Positions 23,811 through 35,466 of a stretch of DNA of 64,000 nucleotides are shown here, piece after piece. This DNA is from Palaemon carinicauda. Taxonomy: Eukaryota > Arthropoda > Malacostraca > Decapoda > Palaemonidae. The stretch lies in contig NC_090765.1 of the NCBI RefSeq assembly GCF_036898095.1, positions 28,891,012-28,955,011 on the forward strand, written 5' to 3'. The notes beneath the pieces are model-generated. The model searched no databases. It worked only from the letters and a program-made list of their open reading frames with translations, and was not told the DNA's origin. How positions within the stretch are numbered: position 1 is the first letter of the stretch; every line of letters begins with the position of its first letter. The translations under genes and the position numbers were made by a program.

Positions 23811-24315
23811 AGGTAGTATACCATGGCATTACACCCAGGTACTAGCAGGCCAGCGCTACAGTATATGATTGTACAGTAGCCAGTATAATTGCAGTATATA
23901 ACATTCTGCAAGTAGAAAACTACAGTATAGATTATACTGTAATCAAAATTTCCTCCAACATACACTTGTGTTGTCATGTACAGCCTATTGTGAGACCGTA
24001 CGATATAAAGAAAGTGAGTTCTTTCTTTAAATGGTTTAGAATCCCCGATATTAAAACATCTGGAACCTAGTGTTGAATTACACTTATATATTCTTATAGG
24101 ATAGGAAAATTCCAAAGGCTATCTAGAATAGAATTAACCATAGTTTTAAAGTTGTGGGAGGTCACAGCAATTGGTTGGGCAGGAAGCACATTGTGTGTCT
24201 TTCCTTTTTCATTTCTAGCTTATCTATCCTAAGCTATATACAAAGATAATGAATTGTATACTAAATTTTGTGAGTTTTTTCACTGGATACTCATTGGAAT
24301 CTCTTCTCTTTACAG

Positions 24316-26270
24316 GAAGACCAGCCCAAGTGCAGGAGTATGTTTTGTAATGTCCGCAGTAAAAACTTCAGCGGACACGCGCTGTGCAGGAAGCACGCAC
24401 GCTGCACAGTCACCAAGGGTGATCTGAAGTATTGGGACCCTCGGGTATGTAAAATATGTACAAACTTGATTACTGGGGCGTTTGACACCTCTAAGTCGGT
24501 GGAGGCAAGGGATGCAGCAAGGGAAAAGCTGCGTAAATGGGTCTGAGGTTTTCAAAAGAATACCACAGGGCCTTACCTTCCAAGCGAAAAGATGTGGGCC
24601 TATCTTTTCCCCAGGGCATCTTCGGATGCAGTTATCCCCCAGCCTCGCTCAGAGATCCCGTGTCCAGATTCCAGTAGAGTCTGATGTCTCAGACGCACTG
24701 AAGGACATCCAACTTCGACAGGATGCCAATAGTGTCAGAGGACACAGAAAAGGACCTTCTCGCAGAAGGCCATGAGGAGGAGTCGACTCTAGCTCCTGAG
24801 ACCGAGGAGGAAGAGGTCGACGAGGTGTCGGTCTCGTTGGTTCCTACCCCAGAACCAGTTCCCTCGACATTGTCTGCTCTTCCAGCTGATTTTAGAAGAA
24901 CTCTGTCTTCGATCATGGAAATGATCCAGCAAATGCAGAAGAAGAGTGACGAAAAAGAAGCTGCAATGAAGCTGGAGATGCGTAGACTTGCAGCATCACG
25001 CGGGCCTCAGTAGAAACTTGGCGTAAAGAACCTTCCTTTATGTTCAGACGTGAACCCGTGGCGGTATGCAGAACACATGCCGATGACGACCGGGAAGATT
25101 GTCATCTCGGAGAAGCTGGGCTCAGTCCCCAATGAAGAGGTGGAATTCTGGCCCAGCTTAGAGTCGTACCCGGACAGCTATGTCCGTTTGAAGAAGGAAC
25201 CAGCCTCAAAGGAGGAAACAGAGCCAAAAGAGGTCATAGTGTTTGATCACTCTAAAGCACAGGCTTTACTGGCTAGTTCAATGAAAGAGAGGGGCTTCGC
25301 TAACTCAAAAGTGCCAGCATTGAGTAAGAAGCACCCCTCCTTTGTGGCTTCTCCATCCAGAGCCTTCCCCTTTATGGAGAAAGGGTACATAAATGAGGCA
25401 GGGAAACCATGTCCTTCACTAGATGAATGTAGGCCCTTATTCATGACTTTGCCTATGGACCAGAGTGACTGTGCCTATGGACCAGAGTGACTGGAAGTAC
25501 GTCCATCTTACTTTCTCAGTTGGGAAGTTGGAAGCAGATATTGCCGGACATCAGTTCGGTGAGGACCTTCCAAAATTGTCTGAATTTCTCTTGCGCAGGG
25601 AGCAAGAGACAAAAGAAAGACTTGCTGCATCTATGTCCTCCAGACTACCTTGGAGACGATGGCAAGCGATCCCCAGAACCCGGACATGTTTATGGTAGTG
25701 GCCAAACCCATCTGGCCACTGTAACCAAAGACATGTATAGCTTCATTAAGGCCAGAAGGTCTTGTAGGGAGTTCGTGTTTGCCTCGGCTGCGGTGAGACA
25801 TGAACCCAAGAAGCTAAGTTCATCTAATATCTGGGAAGAGGACCTCTTCCTGAGCGAAGTAGTAGTAGATAAGGCTGCCACGGAGAACAGGAACCTTCTC
25901 CAAAAGTGGGGCTTATCACTCAAGAGGAAGTCTTCCCCGGATGAGGGTCCCCAACCTACGAGGGAGACGAAGAAGCCTAGGCTACTCTCTCGCCCGGCCA
26001 AACAATGCAGACAACAGCAACAACTTCCTACGACCGCGGTGCCCCAGATGGTGGCAACACCTCCAATTATTTACCAGTTGGTACCCCTGCCAGTGGCGAC
26101 AAAGTCGCCAGCCTTAACTCCGGCTTTCGAAAGGCAGTCAACTACCTTTCGACCAAAAGCTAGAAGATCAGCTAGAGGCTCCTCTAGACGCCCCTCAAGA
26201 GGAAGGGGAAACAGAGGAGGATGCAGTCAAGGAGGCAAATCCTCTGGTCCACAGCAAAAGTTAGATGCTC
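24316..26270 (+). pseudogene. Gag-like ORF of element B, frameshifted
   Basis: A TCTTTACAG acceptor-like sequence precedes EDQPKCRSMFCNVRS, which opens a Cys/His-rich module (HALCRKHARC, later RVCKICTNL) and is followed by a stop at 24543. The next pieces are an acidic stretch (ETEEEEVDEVSVS), a Met/Gln-rich coiled-coil segment (SIMEMIQQMQKKSDEKE) and EKLGSVPNEEVEFWPS. A 22-bp tandem duplication at 25451-25493 shifts the frame. After more shifts comes TKDMYSFIKARRSCREFVF and a C-terminal Arg/Gly/Ser-rich tail (SRRPSRGRGNRGG), typical of nucleic-acid-binding Gag ends. It is broken at several places. Confidence 0.7.
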
Positions 26271-28030
26271 CCGGTAGGAGGGAGACTATACTCATTTCGG
26301 GATCGTTGGACCTTCGATCCCTGGGCCCACAGCTTGATCAAGAACAGACTGGGTTGGAGCTGGAACATCGCTCCACCATCATTCCCTCAATTCTTCCAAT
26401 ACTCCACCCCCGTCCTGGAAGAATGTGTGCGGGAACTGTTGGAGAAAAGAGTAATACTGAGAGTAGAGTCCATTAAGTTCCAAGGAAGGCTGTTTTGTGT
26501 TCCCAAGAAGGACTCGGACAAACTCAGTCATTCTGGACTTGTTGGCGCTCAACAAGTTCATAGTAAACTCCCAGTTCAGGATGTTAACACTTCAACACAT
26601 AAGGACCCTGTTGCCCAAAAGAGCATACACTGTCTCGATAGACATGGCGGATGCCTACTGGCATGTCCCAGTCAATCGTCAACTCTCCTCCTACCTAGGT
26701 TTCAAGCTACAAGGAAGACTTTACGCCTTCAAAGCCATGCCCTTCGGACTAAACATAGGCCCAAGGATATTCAGAAAGCTTGCAAATGCAGCTGTTCATC
26801 AATTACGCCTAAAAGGTGTCCAAGTAAGGCCTACTTGGACGATTGGGTGGTGTGGGCAGCATCCAAGACGGAATGCATGCAGGCTTCTAAGAAAGTGATC
26901 CAGTTCCAGGAACATCTGGGATTCAAGATCAACACCAAAAAGTCTCGACTATCTCCAGCTCAAAAGTTTCAATGGTTGGGAATCCACTGGAACTTGCAGT
27001 CACACCGACTTTCCATTCTGCTGAAGAAAAGGAAAGAGATTGCGGGATCTGTCAAGAGACCTCTGGAATCCGATCAGATATCAAGACACCAACAGGAGAG
27101 TGCTGGGCTCTGCAGTTTGCTTCAGTGACAGACCCAGTGCTACGAGCACAGCTAAAGGATGCAACAGGAGTCTGGAGAAGATACATATCAACCACTCGAA
27201 GAGATCTGAAAAGACCATTACAGACTCGACTGCGATCGCTTCTCAAGCCATGGTCGAAAGCCAAGCACCTGAAGAAATCAATACTTCTTCAACCACTTCC
27301 ACCCTCAGTCATCATCCATACAGATGCTTCAAAGGAAGGATGGGGAGGTCACTCTCACCAACGGAAAGTCAAAGGAGCTTGGTCCAATCTATTCAAGACC
27401 TTCCATGGCAGTCTTTCTTTCGCTGAAGAAATTATCTCCTCGCCACTCGACCCACATAAGACTGATCCTAGACAGCGAGGTAATAGTGAGATGCCTGAAT
27501 CGTCAAGGTTCGAGATCACCTCAAATCAATCAAGTGATGATGATGTTGGCCATCTTCCGCTTGGCGGAAACGAAGAGATGGCACTTAGCAGTTCACCTCC
27601 AAGGATTCCGCAACGTGACGGCGGACGCTCTATCCAGGTTCACACCGGTAGGCTCAGAATGGTCCCTAGACGCAGGATCGTTCTCCTTCATCTTACGTCA
27701 AGTCCCGGAACTGCAGATCGATCTCTTTGCGACGAACGACAAGAAGCTACCTCGTTACGTGGCCCCATACGAGGACCCTCTAGCGGAAGCAGTGGACTCA
27801 ATGTCCCTCGATTGGAATAGATGGTCCAGGATTTACCTGTTCCCTCCACCCAATCTTCTACTGAAAGTCCTCAACAAGCTAAGATCATTCAGTGGAACAG
27901 CTGCGATAGTGGCTCACAAGTGGCCAAACAGCCTCTGGTTCCCTCTAGCGTTAGAACTGCAACTGACGTCGGTCCCGTTGCCGGATCCAGTTCTGACTCG
28001 GCGAGTACAGAAGTCGACTGTCATCGCTTC
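26265..28030 (+). pseudogene. Reverse transcriptase-RNase H of element B, frameshifted
   Basis: The RT starts with RWTFDPWAHSLIKN and LLEKRVILRVES, then FQGRLFCVPKKDSDK. Here the frame shifts to one giving VSIDMADAYWHVPV (first catalytic Asp) and MPFGLNIGPRIF, then shifts again to AYLDDWVVWAASK with the catalytic Asp pair. RNase H begins VIIHTDASKEGWGGHS in one frame and continues in another with DSEVIVRCLNRQGSRS and NVTADALSRF. A segment beginning LQIDLFATNDKKLPRYV corresponds to the proposed methyltransferase region of DIRS1-like elements and ends near 28046. At least three frame changes show it is inactive. Confidence 0.85.
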
Positions 28031-28058
28031 ATCACAGAAAACCTGAAACCTTCATCTC

Positions 28059-29013
28059 ATGATTTTCTCCTTAGCAGTGAAGAAGGCTGCGTATTGGCCA
28101 TACACATGCAACGCACAATTATTTAATGAAGAGTGGGGAAGGGAGACAGGCCCCTCTTTGTAATACCTGTCAAGTGACAATGGATGTTAAACATATTTTA
28201 GTCGATTGTCCTGTTTTTAATCTTCAGAGGAGGACACATTTACTCCAGGACAAACCTTTAAGAGATATACTGGGGGAAAACTGTAATACCCTGAACTTGA
28301 GAAAATTTATACAAAGTATTGGGTTATATTACGAGCAATAATTGATTTTATTAACTTAATTATTTATTTTACCCTTTTAATCCCTATTTATTTCACATCT
28401 AGATTTTACAGTATGAAAGTGTTACAATTTGTATTAAAGGTTAAAATGATACTAAATGGTGTGAGTGTACAGATATGATGAAATGATTTTCGTTATATAG
28501 CGCTGAATGGCCTTTGATGCCCCAGTGCTTGGCTTAATGCCTAAATCCTATATTCAATTCAATTAGCAGTGAAGAAGAGATTCGGGATCTCGAGAGACAA
28601 CATAAACTTCTTAAAGCTATATAAATCTAAATCTACCAGAAGACAATATGGGTCGTCGTGGAAGAAATGGGTTGCCTTTGTCAAGGCAAAGAAACCAAAA
28701 GAAATCTCAACATATTTCTGTTTATCCTTCTTTATCCACCTTCATGAACTAGGTTTAGCAGCCAACACGATATCCGCGAGTAAGTCTGCCTTGACGAGAC
28801 CCTTATTGTATGCCTTCCAGGTCGACTTCTCTAATGAAATCTTCAACAAGATTCCTAAGGCCTGCGCTAGACTCAGGACGGCAGCACCTCCGAAACCCCT
28901 TTCATGGTCTCTGGATAAGGTTCTTCACTTCGCATCAACGCTGAACAACGAAGATTGCTCTCTGAAAAATTTAACCCAAATAGTTATATTTCTATTTGCA
29001 CTAGCCTCGTTCT
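28059..29013 (+). pseudogene. Tyrosine recombinase of element B, interrupted and truncated
   Basis: The recombinase frame starts at an ATG (28059) with MIFSLAVKK, is interrupted by a 477-bp LINE plus duplicated target, and resumes at 28563 in the same frame with LAVKKRFGISRDNINF. STRRQYGSSWKKWVAF and STYFCLSFFIHLHELGL are the N-terminal core-binding helices, and TQIVIFLFALASF is the helix that normally precedes the first catalytic Arg. The frame ends in TAG at 29013-29015, just before that Arg. Hence no catalytic residue remains in this copy. Confidence 0.82.
28086..28562 (+). mobile_element. 5'-truncated LINE nested in element B, with 15-bp target duplication
   Basis: TTAGCAGTGAAGAAG occurs at 28071-28085 and again at 28563-28577, directly flanking this insert. 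The insert encodes the C-terminus of a LINE ORF2, with CNTCQVTMDVKHILVDCPVF (a CCHC-like module found at the end of such proteins) and a stop at about 28341. A 3'UTR follows, with GCTGAATGGCCTTTGATG and a tail of ATTCAATTCAA repeats. Perfect duplications, 5' truncation and a repeat tail are what target-primed reverse transcription leaves behind. Family unassigned. Confidence 0.9.
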
Positions 29014-29029
29014 AGGTCTTGAAACGCCT

Positions 29030-30450
29030 CGTGTGAGCTCATGGATCCCATTCGTGATTGTGAACGTCTCCCCTATTTTGGGCGCCTCGCACAAGAGCGT
29101 GAGCTTCTTACACGAGTGAGAGCGTCTTACTTTGAGCATGTGCACCTCACACAAGAGCTGCTTGCTCATGAGTGCGAGCATTTCGCACAAGAGCATAAGC
29201 CTCTCATACGATAGCGTGAGCATCTCGCGTGAAAACGCTCTCTCTTTTGAGAGCATGAGCGTTTCATACGAAAGCAAGAGCATCTCACTCGAGAGCATCT
29301 AACACGAAAGTATGCTTTCCGCGGAAGCACAAGCGGTTCGCTCGCGAGCGTGAGCATCTAGTTCATGATTGTGATCTTAAGCCTCTTGATATGAGCTTTT
29401 AGCTCTTGATCTTGTGTGTCTAGCCTGGTATACAGGCTTGTAGCTCATGATCATGAGCGTCCAACTCCCAATCACGATAGTCTTGCTCGCGATCACAAGA
29501 GTTTAGCTCGTAATCTTACCACAAGACATTCGCTATCATGATCGTAAGTCTTGCTAGTGACCAAGAGAGTGTATCTCATGATCGAGAGAGTGAGTGAGAG
29601 CTTTGTGTTTTCGCTGGTGAGCATGTAACTCACAGCCATCAGCGTGAGCATCTCTGATGTGATCATGAGCGTTTAGCTCACGATCGCCATCACGAGCGCT
29701 GTGCTTGAGTATGTAGCTCATGATCGTGAGCACGATCGCAAGCGTCCTGGTAGCAATCACGAGCGTTCAGCTTCATGAGCACGATCGCAAGCGTCCTGGT
29801 AGCAATCACGAGCGTTCAGCTTCGTAAGCACGATCGCAAGCGTCCTGGTAGCAATCACGAGCGTTCAGCTTCGTGAGCACGATCGCAAGCGTCCTGGTAG
29901 CAATCATGAGCGTCCTCGCTCACGGCTACCAGAGCATGTAACTCACGCTCGTGAGCGATCGGAAACATCTTGCTCGTGATCCCGAGAGCGTATTTAAGAG
30001 TTAAAGAGACCGGCTTCACAATCAAGGTCATGCGCGTCGCGCTCATGACCGTGAGCGTACAATTCACGCTCATCAATGTGAACGTGAACACAAGGTCACT
30101 TGAATATTCTCAAGAGGTGTTGAAACTGACGTCATAATCATGGTCACGAGCGTCTTGCTTGCGACCGTGAAACTCACTTATATGAACTTGAACTTGACCG
30201 TCTTGCTCGTTTTCGTGAGAGCAATTACACTTTCAAGGGTTGTGGAAACACTAATGTCGCAATCAAGGTCACTATCTCCCTTGTGATCACGACCACTATC
30301 TCCCTTGTGATCACGACCGTGTAACATTTAATCATGAGCGTGAGCGCTAACTTGAGCGTCTGGTTCACGATCACAAGCGTCTAGCTCGTGATCATGACCA
30401 TAAAACGCAAGCGTATAATTCATGATCTTCAGCGTGAGCGCAAACATGTG
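29030..30450 (-). repeat. Long degenerate tandem repeat in Gag region of element D
   Basis: GAGCGT, GATCACGAGCG and AGCTCATGATCGTGAGC-type words recur for about 1.4 kb. Variation between units is high except in one block at 29728-29914. Read as protein either strand gives strings rich in Arg, His, Glu and Ser. By position it corresponds to the Arg-rich repeat tracts of DIRS A (10.68-11.21 kb) and DIRS C (about 41.56-41.93 kb), though the unit sequence is different. Confidence 0.65.
29728..29914. repeat. 49-bp tandem repeat, about 3.8 copies
   Basis: Copies start at 29728, 29777, 29826 and 29875 with GAGCACGATCGCAAGCGTCC (first A-for-G change in copy three) and each contains TGGTAGCAATCACGAGCG. 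The first three are full and nearly identical; the fourth breaks after about 40 bases. Since 49 is not a multiple of three, the expansion is out of step with coding and probably arose after the ORF was lost. Confidence 0.9.
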
Positions 30451-31810
30451 CAAAAGTTGCGTAAAGCCTCTCCCTCGGAACGGGAAATCTTACATGCGGA
30501 GGCAAACCTCCGAGGAGTACCGTTTCCTTACAAAGAGTTCTATCTCAAAGGAAGGTTAACATAAAGTGGTGCTAGAGAAAAAAAAGCCAGGATTTAATTC
30601 TACGTTGTCCCTGAACGGATTTCCCTAATGGGAATCCGGCCGAAGTAATCCCTCGAAGAAGAAACCGAAAAAGTGTTCTTCTTTAAGAAGAAGAATGTCA
30701 AGATCACGATATCTTACAATCTCTGTGGCAATCAATGATAGTCACAAAAGACCCCTTAATGGGTGTCTAATATCTGATTGTCGCGAACTACAACCTGGCC
30801 AACTAGGAAGAAGAGATGTAGAGTCTCGCTCCTCCGATCATTGAACGGAATAAATTCTGAACTCATCATTGGATTGCCGCGAACGACATCCTGACCGACC
30901 AGGAAGAAGAGCTGATGAGACTCACCACTGCGATCATTGAAGAAAATAAAATTCTGATCACATCATTGGAACGAAGCGAACGACATCCTGATCGACCAGT
31001 AAGACAAGGTGACAAGTCTTGCTCCTGCGATCGTTAAGGAGAAGGAAGATCCGTCGATTCGGCAATTGTCGAACAAGCCGTTGGTTGACGATCATCCTTC
31101 ATCTCGCAATCCTCAACAGGCAGAAGTTGCATATGCTCTGAAACATTGCCTGTAGGGAGAGAGAGAAAAATTGCTGAATGTTGGGAGACGACGAGATCGG
31201 CAGAAGGCGAGAAGACTCGTCGTCAGCAGAAGTCAAAGGAAGGGCCAACGGGAGTAGACCTAGTCGACAGTTGAGACGTCAGCCGCAGCCTCAGTCACCG
31301 ACTTCACACCCGATGTCATCATGAAGCGCTGAGGAAAAAATAAAGAGAGGATTAAAAGTTTCTTGCCCTCTGAGGTGGAAATATAAACCCAACCTGCGAA
31401 CGGGAAAGGAAACCCCCCAAGAGGAGTCGTCAGCACAGAGGAATCCTCCGATAACTCGCGGAACGAGCATCGACATCTGAAACAGCAACATTACCCAGTA
31501 CTGGAGCGTTGTGCAGAAACACGTCATATATGTAATGAAGAAAATGAGCGTAAAGCAAAAGTGGTGAATGGCTTAGCCTTGAAGGGAGAGAGAGGAGATG
31601 CCCGCTCTCTACCAGCCAAAAGTAAAAAGTGATGTGGTTCACTGAACCGTGAGTAAATATAAGTGGCTGGGTAGCCCCCAGCCACTCCCCCTACCTACCC
31701 ACTGTAGTGGTTAGGAAGGGTTGCCACCTCACACTTAATATCTAATGACTGCCTTCCAGTTACCGCTAGAAGTAATAACCAATAATAAATAGCGGAAGGT
31801 TTGTTTGTAT

Positions 31811-32025
31811 GGGAACAAAAAAAATTTACACAAGACCAAATACACCACAAAATACTCCCATTACATAAGAGGGGAAGACAATTAAGAGAGATACTGTTAT
31901 TTAAGTGAATTGTCAAGCCCTGTGTAATAAATAACATTTTATCTCCTATATTTGGTGTTACATAACAAAATGTTTCCTTTACTTGGTACTATATAGTTAA
32001 AAATTATGCTGCTTTTGTCTATTCT

Positions 32026-32028
<3 letters not shown>
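31811..32028. other. Short unassigned AT-rich segment
   Basis: No gene or repeat is recognised between the left-over end of element D and the ATT microsatellite. Confidence 0.5.

Positions 32029-32072
<44 letters not shown>
32029..32072. repeat. (ATT)n microsatellite
   Basis: About 14 uninterrupted ATT units directly abut the 3' end of the LINE fragment on the - strand, so they may descend from its tail. Confidence 0.95.
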
Positions 32073-32765
32073 GTAAAGGATGGTCAGAATTATAAAGGAT
32101 CTCATGCAACATGCAAAATTAACTAATTGAACGACAGTGGGAGAGATTAATATCTCGATCAGGAATAAGAAATTCAATAGACTGCAAGTTACTGTCCAAC
32201 AAATTAAGATGTGAATCAAAAGCTGAAGACCAGACAGGAGAATAATATTAAAAACAAAATAGAATGAAAGAATTAAAACACTTCTTTAGAATAGATTAAT
32301 CACCAAAAATCTTCAAAGACTTTCTCAATAACCCAATCTTTTGTGCAATTGAAAAAGAGGCAGAACTAACATTTTTCGCAAAAGTGAATTTGCTGTCGAG
32401 AACCACACCAAAAATTTCAAGTCATACAATGTTAAAGAAACATTATCAATGCTGAGATCCAGATGTTGACGAGCCACTGTCCTTGACCTACTTACAATCA
32501 TACGTTGAGTTTTGTTAGGATTCAACTTCATACCCCATAATTTGCATCATGCACTAATTTTAGCTAAATCTCTATTAAGGGATTCAGCAACCCCAGATCT
32601 ACATTCAGGAGATGAAATTGATGCAACGAGTAGCATCATCTGAATATGCAACAAGCTTGTTTTATAGGCCAAACCACATGTCGTGTATATAGCATGAAAA
32701 GTCAGGGGGCAAGAAAACTACCCTGAGGAACACCAGATATCAATGTTGATATAAATAAATTTCTA
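32073..32765 (-). pseudogene. LINE reverse transcriptase fragment
   Basis: Translated on the - strand with stops, this shows ISGVPQGSFLAP (the LINE RT motif with GxPQGS), a decayed form of the YADD active site, an ESLNRD-like segment, MKLNPNKTQRMIVSRSRT, and a later YYSPVWSSA-like segment typical of the thumb region. The order fits a Jockey/CR1-type non-LTR RT. Stops and frameshifts are frequent. A 27-A tract at 32773-32799 follows on the + strand, outside the fragment. Confidence 0.75.
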
Positions 32766-34217
32766 GTTCTACAAAAAAAAAAAAAAAAAAAAAAAAAAAG
32801 AAAGAGGAGTCTGGGAGTGCCATTAGAAGTGAAGCAATTGTTTGCAGTTTTTCAGCATTCACTGTTGTGTCTATTACTTAATCTCTATAAACGGTACAGT
32901 CACTCTGTACACTTTACTCCAAGTGCCCAAAGTAGCCCATTACTGAGGGCCAGATTTGACACAAAAGTTCAAAATTGCACTACATGCACTGTACTCTCAA
33001 TCAATGGATGGAGGGGAATGACCCTAGTATCTACCCTCCATGAAACAATAATTTTCTGTGTGTGGTCATTAACAATAGAGCAAATACAAGGAGAGAAGAA
33101 TGAATTCAAAGTATTAAACAGTACCAATTCGTGTGGATGCTCTAAGTTTGCCATAGTAGTGTGGCTAAGTTGCAAGGACAATTACTACACCATTAACACT
33201 TAACTCTTCCTTACACTAAACAAGAAGCCAAGCACAATTGAAGTGCTGGGCCATCATGTGTGAGAGAAAGGTTGATGGCTTTCACAGCTCAAATTTCTTA
33301 TATAATTACAAAAATGAGAAATCAGCAGAAATAAAAGGTGTTAAAACCAAAATAAATATTTATTTGAATATGGAGAGCTGTACATTGTAATAAAGATGCT
33401 TACAGGAGGTACAATTCTAACAAATCCTTGATAAAAAGATAACTTCAGGTCACTGCACATGGAGGATGAAAAAAAAAAAAAATCTAAAGATATGCTAACT
33501 CCTACTACAGTATATGTGAGCCTACATTAAAACCTTTTGGTGATACCTGTTAATAAGAAAAAGATAGATGCCTAATTTGTGCATGCATAACCATTTTTCA
33601 ATATAATCATTTTAAAACACTTTATCTATAGTCATTGTAGCATACAGTATTGTATATAATAAACTCATTCAAGAACAGTATAATAAGCAGTCTTAAGAAG
33701 GGATCATTACAAATAAACACACACAATTATACAATTTAGACAGATCAGAGTTGAGGTCATTACTATCTCCTGAGCAGCATTCACCATGATTAAGAAAAAT
33801 CAGCAAAATTAAGTAACCCACCTTACAGTTTTTAAACACTACCGTACTTCCAAACTAAGATATAATCTATGCTTTCGTTACAAATCCACATTGCATTAAT
33901 TCTTTAAACATTCAAAACACCAGTATCCTCAACTTCAGTTTAGTAGATGAAAACTAGCTTTTAAACAAATACAGTTCTCCTAACTAGCGGGTACTTACAG
34001 GTGTGACTCGAGAAAAAAAGACTTGGGAAAGTTAAAGTTGAAATTTTACAGAAATACCCGAAAAGTAAAGTTTACAAAAATCCTCATCTACATTTGATCA
34101 TAAGACCACATTTCCATATGTGAGTGCCCTTACAAATAGCTGGTACTGTATCCTGTTGGTTAATGGTTGTTGCAGTATAATCTAAAATGGAAACTAAACA
34201 TTAAGCAAACATGTATA

Positions 34218-34347
<130 letters not shown>

Positions 34348-35364
34348 AAAATCACTATAAATTAGTATGTACCATGTGTATGAATTTTATTTATATACAC
34401 AACTATATAAACAGAACATGTGTTTCAACACTTACATTTCTGTATGCATGTATTAATCATGTATGTAGGCCTACCTTAAATCCTAGATAAAACATCACCA
34501 AACACTTTGAATGACAAATATAATTTATGTCAAGTCCTGAATATTTTGCAGATAAAAAAATCTAATCACACAAAAATTATATATACAATCTCCAACTATA
34601 GTCCACTAAATTAAAATCATGTAGTTAATAGAGTAATTAGAAGCAAGAGGAAATTAAGAAAAAGACTAAACTTATACTAATAAAATGCTCCCCTATTATG
34701 ATCAGTTAAAACTTGCAGAAGATACTGTTCCAGTACTATTGAAAAAATAAAGATTTCATTTCCTAAAACACGAAATTTATGATCTGACAACCCAGCTAAT
34801 GTATGCACCATACATTGTATTCCTGCAGCCAGCATCAGATTCTAAACTAGTAATAAACTATACTATCAAGTTAATGAAATTACTGTGTGGTAAGAGGTCT
34901 TACTGCAATGAATAATTCAAAATAAAATTTATTTCAAAATTTAAGATAAATGCAACAATGGATTTAACAAATATGCCAATTCATGGAAACAAAATTTATT
35001 ATTGAACATTATTGCTTTAGATATAAAATGTATTTATAAGCACATTATAGCATATCTTTTGCTAAACATGTTATAAAATTCCAGACATACTATATACTGT
35101 AAGAGGAAAGGTGAATAGGAAAATCGTTATAATTTCCTAAATTACCAACCATTAGAAAAGGATTAGATAAAATATATGGTGTACCTACTCTGATAAGTTT
35201 TATTTCTTTACTGAAAATTGTCTGACTGGCTGATATTCGGGAAGTTAAAAGATATGACATAACCATGAAAAAAAAAATTAAAAAACCTTCAAATTATTAA
35301 CCATTGAACATACCAATATAATGTACCCTAACACTGTCTGACACCAGAATTATACTTTATACAC

Positions 35365-35466
<102 letters not shown>

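Larger units (their letters stand above)
21900..29013 (+). mobile_element. DIRS-like retrotransposon B (second subfamily), 3' truncated
   Basis: This element has a long leader (21.9-24.3 kb), a Gag-like region (24.3-26.27 kb), RT and RNase H (26.27-28.03 kb) and the N-terminal part of a tyrosine recombinase (from 28059). The RT (SIDMADAYWHVPV, AYLDDWVVWA) differs clearly from that of A and C, so it is a separate subfamily. The recombinase stops at about 29013, before any catalytic residue, where sequence of another DIRS copy on the opposite strand begins. A LINE is nested at 28086-28562. Frameshifts occur in all ORFs. The left boundary is uncertain; no terminal repeat could be matched since the right end is lost. 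Confidence 0.8.
29014..31810 (-). mobile_element. DIRS-like element D, Gag region and 5' end only
   Basis: Read on the - strand from 31810, this has the same order as 3665-5180: a terminal region with AAACAAACCTT and GTGAGGTGGCAACCCTTCC, a Gag-like start region, then three to four copies of a roughly 100-base block with TCCTGGTCGGTCAGGATGTC (about 31100-30780), Ser/Arg-coding sequence and a long Arg-rich tandem-repeat tract (30450-29030). It ends at about 29014 against the truncated recombinase of element B. No RT or recombinase belonging to it is seen. Confidence 0.7.

Noticed and set aside
28126..28341. Small Cys-rich ORF as a host gene
   Set aside because: It is the C-terminus of the nested LINE ORF2, inside 15-bp target duplications.
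29728..29914. Regular repeats as a possible CRISPR array
   Set aside because: The copies are contiguous with no unique spacers, the host is eukaryotic, and the tract belongs to a retrotransposon Gag region.
32817..33203. 128-residue ORF on +, with a 70-residue one opposite
   Set aside because: No known motif, no splice-linked neighbour, and AT-rich random frames of this length are expected in the window.
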